The position numbers were made by a program, and so were the translations under genes. Of a stretch of DNA of 49,212 nucleotides, positions 24,156 through 30,894 are shown in pieces. Source of the stretch: DASVHS01 sp038244815 (GTDB lineage Bacteria; Acidobacteriota; Thermoanaerobaculia; Gp7-AA8). The notes below the pieces were generated by a model that saw only the letters and a list, made by a program, of their open reading frames with translations, was not told the origin of the DNA and did not search any database. Numbering within the stretch: the stretch's first letter is position 1; each line of letters starts with the position of its first letter. The DNA is taken from positions 1 through 49,212 of the forward strand of contig JBBRTB010000029.1 in the NCBI GenBank assembly GCA_038244815.1, given 5' to 3'.

Positions 24156-25247
24156 CTAAGGTGCGTCCGGTTCTAATGAGTGCCGTAGTTGATGCCGGTA
24201 CCCATATCGCGCTGAATCTGGTTCAAGTTCGAGTATTTGAATGTTCCGGCCGCAGTTTTGTAAAACACTATGCCGGAGAACGCAACGTTGCCGGATCCGA
24301 GCACTTGAAATGCGGGTGCGCACCGTCGACCCGATCTCGATCGTCATCAGGTCCTCGCCGGCGCGCAGCGGTCCGTCATAGGTCTTCCGCGTCGCTGCAA
24401 GCAGTTGTGCAATCGCGGCCGGCGAGTCGTCTCCCAGGATGACGATGTGCGAGTAGACGGCGAGCTTCGGCCGTACCCGATCGAAGATCGAGCCGGCTTC
24501 CTCCGGGCGGGTGTGGTGAGCGATGATGCGCCGCGCCGATTCCGACTCGCTCAATGCCGCCGCGCCGGCGAGTGCCACTTCGTGAATCAGCACATCGGTT
24601 CCTTTCGAGAAGCGGATGAGGTTCTCCGTTGGACGCGTGTCGCCCGAGATCACCACGGAATGGCCGTGGTAATCGATCCGGTAACCGAGGGCAGGCTTCA
24701 GCACATCGCCGTGGTCGACCTCGAATGCGGCGACCTTCACGCCGTTCTTCTCGTACACCACGCCTTCGCCGATATCCACGGCCGTGACCGCGATCCCTTG
24801 GCGAGGCAGCTTCTCGTCCGCGATCCGGGCCTGGATGTCCCACGCATACGCTCGCTCCAGATTCGTCATCAGATCCCTTGTTCCAGCCGGTCCCCAGATA
24901 AGGAACGGCGCTGTTCGTCCGCCGAATCGCGGCGGCAGCCACCCCGTCAACCAGAGGTCAGGAATGCCGACCGTGTGATCCGAGTGCAGATGAGTGAGAA
25001 AGACGGCCGTAACCGCGGACAGGTTGATGTGGAGCTGCCACAGGCGCTGCGTCGCGCCGCGGCCGCAGTCGATCAGGATCTTCTCTCCACCGGCTTCGAC
25101 GAGAGTGGCGGGGCCGAAGCGCGAGAGTTTTGGCGCCGGCCCGCCGGTGCCGAGCAACGTCACCTTGATGTCGGGCGTTGCGGCGCCGGCAACGCCGGCA
25201 ATGCACACGGACAGTGCCATTGAGCACAGCAGCCTGGCTCGGACCAT
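24156..25247 (-). CDS. Secreted metallo-beta-lactamase-fold hydrolase with aberrant C-terminus
   Basis: A 363-residue frame with a signal peptide (about 1-22). The fold is RNase Z/arylsulfatase-like MBL: 'LLGTGGPAPKLSRFGPATLVEAGGEKILIDCGRGATQRL' then THLHSDH (His86, His88, Asp90, His91), 'SGDTRPTENL' and the C-terminal 'AVYSHIVIL'. Homology plausibly ends near residue 308 (DLMTIEIGSTV). The last ~53 residues are Arg/Cys-rich and unlike this family; they are the out-of-frame translation of a relic of another gene (24173-24310). The enzyme core looks intact. The substrate is unknown; its periplasmic location argues against tRNA processing. Confidence 0.8.
   Translation of the reverse strand: MVRARLLCSMALSVCIAGVAGAATPDIKVTLLGTGGPAPKLSRFGPATLVEAGGEKILIDCGRGATQRLWQLHINLSAVTAVFLTHLHSDHTVGIPDLWLTGWLPPRFGGRTAPFLIWGPAGTRDLMTNLERAYAWDIQARIADEKLPRQGIAVTAVDIGEGVVYEKNGVKVAAFEVDHGDVLKPALGYRIDYHGHSVVISGDTRPTENLIRFSKGTDVLIHEVALAGAAALSESESARRIIAHHTRPEEAGSIFDRVRPKLAVYSHIVILGDDSPAAIAQLLAATRKTYDGPLRAGEDLMTIEIGSTVRTRISSARIRQRCVLRHSVLQNCGRNIQILELEPDSARYGYRHQLRHSLEPDAP
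24173..24310 (-). pseudogene. 3' relic of another gene inside the MBL frame
   Basis: In a different minus-strand frame from the MBL gene these bases encode a smooth, protein-like 45-residue ending (...GSGNVAFSGIVFYK..., ...QRDMGTGINYGTH) followed by a TAG stop. Its composition is lower in GC than the neighbours, and the amino acids look like a secreted protein's C-terminus, whereas the MBL frame here gives an improbable Arg/Cys-rich string. I infer the 3' end of a lost gene joined to the MBL gene by a deletion near 24315-24330. Confidence 0.55.
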
Positions 25248-25262
25248 TTCGGTTCTCCTCCG

Positions 25263-25844
25263 TCAGCCGCGAACGATGAATTCGTCGTGGACGATCTGGG
25301 ACCACGTCTCCATGCGTTCGCGCAGTGCCGCGAGCTTTTCGCGTGCGACCCACGAGCCGGTCATCTTGTCGGTTTCGCGAATCGTCACATCGGGCTCCGC
25401 TGCATCGAGCACGTACACGGCGCCGAGGTGAACGCGGCCGACATCGGTAGTGTCGTCGTTGAGAATGCCCACGAAGCTGACGTCGTAGTCGCCCTCGACG
25501 CCGACTTCCTCCTCGAGCTCCTTCTGCAAGCCGCCGAGGACGGTGGGCTCGTCGGGATTGACGTGGCCGCCGATGCCGAGGGAGAGCTTGTGGTGAAGGC
25601 GCGACTCGGTCTGCTTCGACGTGCGTTCCAGCAGGAAGTACGACTGGCCGTGGCGGATGACCACGTAGGGAATGATCTGCTTGTACTGCGGCGACTGCTC
25701 GGCCGTCGGACGATCGATGAAGAAGTGCTTTTCGGAGATGATGTCGAGGATGTCATCGAGGTCGTCGCGGAGGAGCGAATACGACCGCGCATCGATGTAA
25801 CGCGCGATCTCGGCGCGCTCGACCACCATCACCTGTTCGTTCAA
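25263..25844 (-). CDS. NUDIX-type hydrolase
   Basis: A 193-residue protein with a Nudix-like box 'GHVNPDEPTVLGGLQKELEEEVGV' (about 99-122). Compared with the consensus Gx5Ex7REUxEExGU there is one extra residue after the first Glu, and Lys replaces Arg. It resembles the predicted phosphoesterases of COG4112 more than MutT. Nudix enzymes cleave nucleoside diphosphates linked to another moiety. It ends 15 bases from the start of the MBL gene on the same strand, so the two may be co-transcribed, and it is divergent from the ABC importer with only 30 bases between starts. Confidence 0.85.
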   Translation of the reverse strand: MNEQVMVVERAEIARYIDARSYSLLRDDLDDILDIISEKHFFIDRPTAEQSPQYKQIIPYVVIRHGQSYFLLERTSKQTESRLHHKLSLGIGGHVNPDEPTVLGGLQKELEEEVGVEGDYDVSFVGILNDDTTDVGRVHLGAVYVLDAAEPDVTIRETDKMTGSWVAREKLAALRERMETWSQIVHDEFIVRG

Positions 25845-25874
25845 CGGGCAGGGAGGTTAGCATGTGCGCCGCGG

Positions 25875-27356
25875 ATGCTCGTATTTCTGTTGGCGGTGTT
25901 GCTGATGAGTGGGCCGGCTGAAGCCGGCCTCTACACCGGCTCGAGCCGGCCACCGCTCCGATGGGGCGGCGATGCGGAAGGAGGAGCGCCGTTCGTCGAG
26001 GCGGATCCGAACGATCCTTCGAAGCTGCGCGGGTTCGATGTCGAGGTGGCCGGTGAGATCGCCCGCGCTCTGGGCCGCAAGCCGGAGTTCGTGCAGGTGG
26101 CGTTCACATCGATCGACCAGTCGGTGGCTCGCGGCGACTTCGACATCGGCATGAGCGGGGTCGAGGACACACCCGCCCGCCGCGCCGCGATGGCCGTGAC
26201 GATTCCGTACTACGAGTTTCGCGAAGTGATCACCGTGCGCGAGGCCGACCGCGACCGCCTGCGCACGCTGGCGGACTTTCGCGGCCGTCGCATCGGCACG
26301 CTCGGAGGCACGATCGCGTACGACATCCTGCTCGCCAACGCCAGGCGGGACGGGTTCGAGCCGATCTCCTACGACGACGACGTTCATCCGTACGAGGACC
26401 TGCGCAACGGCCGCCTCGACGGCGTGCTGCTCGACAACATCATCGCCGCGCGATCGATGCGGCACGTGAGCGGGCTCTCGACGCATGCCGAAGGCGTTGC
26501 CATCGGGCACTACATCGGCGTGCTGGCGAAGAGCAACATCGCGCTCCGCGACCAGATCAACGGGATCCTTCGCGCGCGCATGCGCGACGGAACGCTCGAA
26601 AGGATCTATCGCAAGTGGAACATCTGGGATGAAGGGGAGAAGGCGTTCTTGGCCTCGGTTGTGGCGCAGCCCGGCGGTGTGCCGGCTGAAGCCGGCACCT
26701 ACACTGGCAGCTACACGGTGTTGCGGGCGTATGTCCCGGCGCTGCTTCGAGCAACGCTCATCACGATCGTGCTGTCGTGCCTGTCGATGGCCCTGGCGGT
26801 GCTCGTCGGTGTCATCACGGCGACGGGCCGCGTGTACGGCGGCCCGGTTCTGCGCGCGATCTTCACCGTGTACGTCGAAGTCGTGCGCGGCACGCCTGTG
26901 CTGCTCCAGCTCTTCGTCATCTACTACGGGCTCTCCTCCGTCATCCGCCTTCCGGCATTCATGGCCGCGCTCCTCGGCCTCGGCCTCAACTACGCCGCCT
27001 ACGAGAGCGAGATCTATCGCGGGGCCATGGAGGCGGTGGCGCGCGGGCAGCTCGAGGCGGCGCGGACGCTCGGGCTGTCGGAAGTGCAGGTGTTCCGGTT
27101 CGTGCGGGGGCCGCAGGCGTTCCGGCTGGCGCTGGCGCCGATGACGAACGACTTCGTGGCGCTGCTCAAAGACTCCTCGCTGGTCTCGGTGATCACGGTC
27201 GTCGAGCTGACCAAGCAGACCTCGATCTTCGCGGCGAACATCGGCAGTTGGGTGATTCCCGGCGCCATCTGCGCGGCGCTCTACCTGGCCTTGTCGATTC
27301 CGCTCTCGCGCGTGGCGCGTTCGCTCGAGCTCCGCTGGAGGATGCCGTCGGCATGA
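25875..27356 (+). CDS. Amino-acid ABC importer: substrate-binding protein fused to permease
   Basis: 493 residues from ATG 25875. A signal-like segment (MLVFLLAVLLMSG) leads into a type 3 periplasmic binding domain (about 30-255; 'LRGFDVEVAGEIARAL', 'FDIGMSGVEDTPARR', 'GRRIGTLGGTIAYDIL'). After a linker comes a HisM/GlnP-type permease (about 280-490) with the EAA loop 'EAARTLGLSEVQVFRFVRGPQAFRLALAPMTNDFVALLKDSSLVSVI'. Such fusions are known for polar amino-acid importers (e.g. GlnP-like). The peptide PAEAGxYTGS occurs twice, once after the signal segment and once in the linker, both encoded by the same hairpin repeat. Stop and next start overlap (ATGA). Confidence 0.9.
   Translation: MLVFLLAVLLMSGPAEAGLYTGSSRPPLRWGGDAEGGAPFVEADPNDPSKLRGFDVEVAGEIARALGRKPEFVQVAFTSIDQSVARGDFDIGMSGVEDTPARRAAMAVTIPYYEFREVITVREADRDRLRTLADFRGRRIGTLGGTIAYDILLANARRDGFEPISYDDDVHPYEDLRNGRLDGVLLDNIIAARSMRHVSGLSTHAEGVAIGHYIGVLAKSNIALRDQINGILRARMRDGTLERIYRKWNIWDEGEKAFLASVVAQPGGVPAEAGTYTGSYTVLRAYVPALLRATLITIVLSCLSMALAVLVGVITATGRVYGGPVLRAIFTVYVEVVRGTPVLLQLFVIYYGLSSVIRLPAFMAALLGLGLNYAAYESEIYRGAMEAVARGQLEAARTLGLSEVQVFRFVRGPQAFRLALAPMTNDFVALLKDSSLVSVITVVELTKQTSIFAANIGSWVIPGAICAALYLALSIPLSRVARSLELRWRMPSA
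25912..25929. repeat. GCCGGCTGAAGCCGGC hairpin repeat, copy 1 (in frame)
   Basis: An 18-bp dyad (GGCCGGCT-GA-AGCCGGCC) followed by TCTACACCGGC, inside the signal-peptide/mature junction of the importer gene, encoding PAEAGLYTGS. Confidence 0.88.
26679..26698. repeat. GCCGGCTGAAGCCGGC hairpin repeat, copy 2 (in frame)
   Basis: A 20-bp dyad (GTGCCGGCT-GA-AGCCGGCAC) followed by CTACACTGGC, in the linker between binding and permease domains, encoding PAEAGTYTGS. Confidence 0.9.
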
Positions 27357-28093
27357 GCGTCCTGCGCATCGACGACCTGCGGCTCTGGCGTGGAACGCGT
27401 GAAGTGCTGCGGGGTGTGAGTCTGACCGCCGAGCGCGGGGAGCTCGTGGCGCTCATGGGACTCTCCGGCGGCGGCAAGACCACGGTGTTGCGCAGCATCG
27501 CCGCGCTCGAGCCGTTCGACAGCGGCACGATCGACGTCGACGGCGTCACGCTGCGAGCGGGTCCGCTGCCGTCGCGGCGGACGCTCGCGGAATTGCGGCG
27601 CCGCGTGGGTATGGTCTTCCAGCTTCACTATCTGTTCGAGCACCTGACGGCGCTCGACAACGTGACGCTGGCGCCGGTTCACGTCTCGCACAAGAGCCGG
27701 GCGCAGGCGCAGGAGCGGGCCGCGGAACTGCTGGAGTCGCTGGGCGTCGCCCATCGCCGGAACGCCTATCCGCGCGAGTTGTCGGGCGGCGAGGCCCAGC
27801 GTGTGGCCATCGCCCGGGCCATGGCCATGGAACCCCCTCTTCTATTGATGGACGAGCCCACCGCTTCGCTCGATCCGGCCCGGCGCTTCGACCTCGGCGA
27901 AACGCTGGCCGGTCTGGCAGGGGGCGGGCGGACGCTCGTGATCACCACGCATGACGACGACTTCGCGCGCGATTTCGCCGGCCGCGTCATCATCCTGGCC
28001 GAAGGCGAGGTGGTGGAGCAGGGAAGGGCGCGCGAGGTGCTGACCAATCCCCGGCATCCGGCCACGCGGATGCTCCTGGAAGGAAAAAAATGA
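27353..28093 (+). CDS. Amino-acid ABC importer ATPase
   Basis: 246 residues from ATG 27353 (overlapping the permease stop). All ABC motifs are present: Walker A GLSGGGKTT (about 37-45), Q-loop VFQLHYLF, signature LSGGEAQ, Walker B LLLMDEPTASLD and switch His in ITTHDDDF. It belongs to the polar amino-acid (GlnQ/HisP) type and energises the fused binding protein-permease upstream. The stop overlaps the next start by 4 bases, linking it to the S9 peptidase. Confidence 0.94.
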   Translation: MSVLRIDDLRLWRGTREVLRGVSLTAERGELVALMGLSGGGKTTVLRSIAALEPFDSGTIDVDGVTLRAGPLPSRRTLAELRRRVGMVFQLHYLFEHLTALDNVTLAPVHVSHKSRAQAQERAAELLESLGVAHRRNAYPRELSGGEAQRVAIARAMAMEPPLLLMDEPTASLDPARRFDLGETLAGLAGGGRTLVITTHDDDFARDFAGRVIILAEGEVVEQGRAREVLTNPRHPATRMLLEGKK

Positions 28094-30036
28094 AACGACT
28101 CTTCATTATTTCACTGCTGTTCGTCAGCACGGTCTCTGCCGCTCCGCTGACGATCGAGGACTACATCAGCATGCCGGCGTTGAGCTCCGTCCATTTTTCT
28201 CCCGACGGCTCGCGCATCGCCTACGTCGTGACCCGGCCGGATCTCACGCGTGCTACGTACGACGGAGAGATTCACGTCATCGATGCCGACGGCACGAACG
28301 ACATCACGCTCACGCACAGCGAGGGCACCGACTATCACCCGCGCTGGTCGCCGGACGGAAAGAGCATCGCCTTTCTCTCCGATCGCGGCGGCAAGGTGGC
28401 CATCTACACGATTCCGGTCGATGGCGGCGAGTCGTCGGCGCTCACGAGCGAGCCGGTGGCGATTCGTCATTTCGAATGGGCGCCCGACGGCCGCGCCATC
28501 GTCTTCATGCGAGCCGATGACCGGACCGAAGAGGAGAAGCGACGTTCGAAGGAGAAAGACGACGCGCATGTCGTCGGTGAGAATCCGCACTACACGCGGC
28601 TCTACGCCATCGCCGTGGCATCACGGGAGGTTCGCTGTCTGACCACCGGGAGCTATTCCGTGTGGTCGTTCTCGATTTCGCCGGACGGCGGCACGATCGC
28701 GTTCGACCGTTCCACCGGCGAAGGCCTCGATGACCAGTACCGCACCGACATCTACCTCATGCCGATGAGCGGCGGCGAGCCGCGGCCGCTCGTCACGCGC
28801 CCTGGTCTCGACCGCGATCCGCTGTTCTCACCGGACGGGAAGTGGATCGCCTTTACGAGTGCGGGCGGCGCCACCGACTGGGTGCACCAGGACCAGTTGT
28901 GGGTAATCGCCGCGGATGCCGGGCCGGCCGGGAATCAGCCCCGGCTCGTCAGCGGCGCGTACGATCGAACTCCCTGGGACTTTTACTGGACGAGCGATTC
29001 ACGGTCTCTGATCTTCGACGGCGCGTGGAACACGACCGGCGAGATCTATCGCGTGAACGCGGATGGCAGCGACTTCACGGATGTCTCGAGAGTCGACGGG
29101 GTGATCTCCGACACCGATCTCGACGCCGCTCACGGCCAGGTGGCGTTCGTCTATCAGACCGTGACCGAGCCTCCGGAGTTGTACGTGTCGAGCCTCGCGC
29201 ATTTCGCTCCTCGAAGACTGACGAATATCAACGCCGCGTACCGCGGCCGAACCATCGGTGAGACGCGCCTCATCCACTGGAAGAATCCGAAGGATGGCCT
29301 CCGGATCGAAGGGCTGCTCACGCTGCCGGTCGGATACACGGCGGGGAAGAAGGTGCCGTTGCTGACGTTCGTCCACGGCGGTCCGGCTTCGCACTTCGAT
29401 CAGTCGTTCCTCGGCTATCTCTCGTACATCTATCCGGTTCAGGTGTTCGCTGCGAAGGGCTACGCGGTGCTACGGCCGAATCCGCGCGGCACCGGGAGCT
29501 ATGGAGAGAAATTCGCGGCCCTCAATCGCAACGACTGGGGCGGTCAGGACTGGACCGACATCAACGCCGGCATCGACAAGGTGATCGCCGACGGCATCGC
29601 CGATCCCGCCGCGCTCGGGCTCATGGGCTGGAGCTACGGCGGGTTCATGACCGCGTGGGCAGCGGGGCACAGCGACCGGTTCAAGGCCATCAGCATCGGA
29701 GCGCCGGTGGTCGATCTGCTGAGCTTCCATGGGACGACCGACATCCGCGACTTCATTCCAAGCTACTTCCCGGGAACACCGCTCGACCTGCTGCGCGAGC
29801 GCAGTCCGCTCTGGCATCTGCGTCCGACGAAGACGCCCATCCTCATCCAGCAGGGTGAAGCGGACGAGCGCGTTCCTCTGTCGCAGGGCACGATGCTGTA
29901 CCGCATGCTCGACGAGCTCGGCGCGAACGTCACCATGGTCACGTATCCACGCTCGCATCACACGCCGCGCGAGCCGAAGTTGCGGATGGACGTGGCCCGG
30001 CGCAACGTCGAGTTCATGGAGAAGTGGGTGAAATAG
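28090..30036 (+). CDS. Secreted S9-family peptidase (DPP/acylaminoacyl peptidase type)
   Basis: A 648-residue protein with a signal peptide (MKRLFIISLLFVSTVSA). The N-terminal half is a beta-propeller of TolB/WD40-like blades ('SVHFSPDGSRIAYV', 'PRWSPDGKSIAFLSDRGG', 'DPLFSPDGKWIAFTS'). The C-terminal alpha/beta hydrolase has GWSYGGFM with nucleophile Ser515, Asp592 in GEADERVP, and His624 in the YPRSHH motif. S9 enzymes cleave short peptides. Translational coupling to the amino-acid importer suggests a peptide-scavenging operon: cleave outside the cytoplasmic membrane, then import. Confidence 0.93.
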   Translation: MKRLFIISLLFVSTVSAAPLTIEDYISMPALSSVHFSPDGSRIAYVVTRPDLTRATYDGEIHVIDADGTNDITLTHSEGTDYHPRWSPDGKSIAFLSDRGGKVAIYTIPVDGGESSALTSEPVAIRHFEWAPDGRAIVFMRADDRTEEEKRRSKEKDDAHVVGENPHYTRLYAIAVASREVRCLTTGSYSVWSFSISPDGGTIAFDRSTGEGLDDQYRTDIYLMPMSGGEPRPLVTRPGLDRDPLFSPDGKWIAFTSAGGATDWVHQDQLWVIAADAGPAGNQPRLVSGAYDRTPWDFYWTSDSRSLIFDGAWNTTGEIYRVNADGSDFTDVSRVDGVISDTDLDAAHGQVAFVYQTVTEPPELYVSSLAHFAPRRLTNINAAYRGRTIGETRLIHWKNPKDGLRIEGLLTLPVGYTAGKKVPLLTFVHGGPASHFDQSFLGYLSYIYPVQVFAAKGYAVLRPNPRGTGSYGEKFAALNRNDWGGQDWTDINAGIDKVIADGIADPAALGLMGWSYGGFMTAWAAGHSDRFKAISIGAPVVDLLSFHGTTDIRDFIPSYFPGTPLDLLRERSPLWHLRPTKTPILIQQGEADERVPLSQGTMLYRMLDELGANVTMVTYPRSHHTPREPKLRMDVARRNVEFMEKWVK

Positions 30037-30041
30037 CGGGC

Positions 30042-30130
30042 GTCATTCCGAGCCGCGAAGACGGCGAGGAATCTGGGCGGGGGGCGCACCACCACCCAGA
30101 TTCCTCGCGCTCTGCGGCGCTCGGAATGAC
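30042..30130. repeat. GTCATTCCGAG repeat, inverted pair
   Basis: A left unit (30042-30073), identical to two others in the window, and an inverted right unit (30099-30130) flank a G-rich/C-rich centre (GGGCGGGGGGCG). The 89-bp element can fold into a long hairpin and lies between the stops of convergent genes (30036 and 30140), so it could end transcription from both sides. Confidence 0.88.
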
Positions 30131-30139
30131 CCGCCGCTG

Positions 30140-30880
30140 TCAGCGTTTCAGGAACAACGCCACCGTCATCACCAGGCCGATGGTCACGACGAAACCGCGA
30201 ACGAACTTCCGCCCCAGCCTGTGCGCGACGCGCGCGCCCGCGTAGCCGCCGAAGATGCTGGCCACGGCCATCACGATTCCATCGTGCCAGTTCACCGCGC
30301 CGGAGATGCCGAAATACACTGCGGCCACGCCGTTGATGCAGATGGCCAGCAGGTTCTTGAGGCCGTTCATCTGATGGACGTCGGTGAGGCCGATGAAGCC
30401 GAGTGCCGCCAGCATCAGGATGCCCATGCCGGCGCCGAAGTAGCCGCCATACACCGCCACCACGAACTGAAAGAGGAACACGAAGGTGATCCATCCGGCG
30501 GTGGGATGCTCGTGCGCGTGAGCCACGACCTTCAGCCTGCGCGAGATGAGCTCCTGCCCGGCCAGAAGCATCGTGGCCACCAGAATCAGCAGCGGGACGA
30601 TGTGCTGGAACGTCTTCGAAGGTGTGCGCAACAACATCCAGGCGCCGAGGGTGGCACCGGCGATGGACGGAATGGTGAGCAGGAGCAGCCATCGTGGAAC
30701 CTTGGCCAGGTCGCGGCGGAAGCCGATCATGCCCGCGGCCGATGCCGGCCACAGCGCCACGCAGTTCGTGGCGTTGGCGACGATGGCATCGCGTCCGACC
30801 CACATCAGCGTCGGAAAGGAGATGAGCGTTCCGCCGCCGGCGATCGAGTTGATCGCGCCGGCGACGATGGCCGCCACCAC
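30140..30880 (-). CDS. TauE/SafE-family membrane transporter
   Basis: 246 residues from GTG 30880, which lies 14 bases after the kinase stop. There are about eight hydrophobic segments and the family motifs 'AGAINSIAGGGTLISFPTLMWVG' near the N-terminus and 'YGGYFGAGMGILMLAALGF' in the middle. TauE/SafE (DUF81) proteins are thought to export sulphite or organosulphonates; the substrate here is unknown. It may be the second gene of the kinase transcript. Confidence 0.9.
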   Translation of the reverse strand: MVAAIVAGAINSIAGGGTLISFPTLMWVGRDAIVANATNCVALWPASAAGMIGFRRDLAKVPRWLLLLTIPSIAGATLGAWMLLRTPSKTFQHIVPLLILVATMLLAGQELISRRLKVVAHAHEHPTAGWITFVFLFQFVVAVYGGYFGAGMGILMLAALGFIGLTDVHQMNGLKNLLAICINGVAAVYFGISGAVNWHDGIVMAVASIFGGYAGARVAHRLGRKFVRGFVVTIGLVMTVALFLKR

Positions 30881-30894
30881 GATGGCTACAGTCT

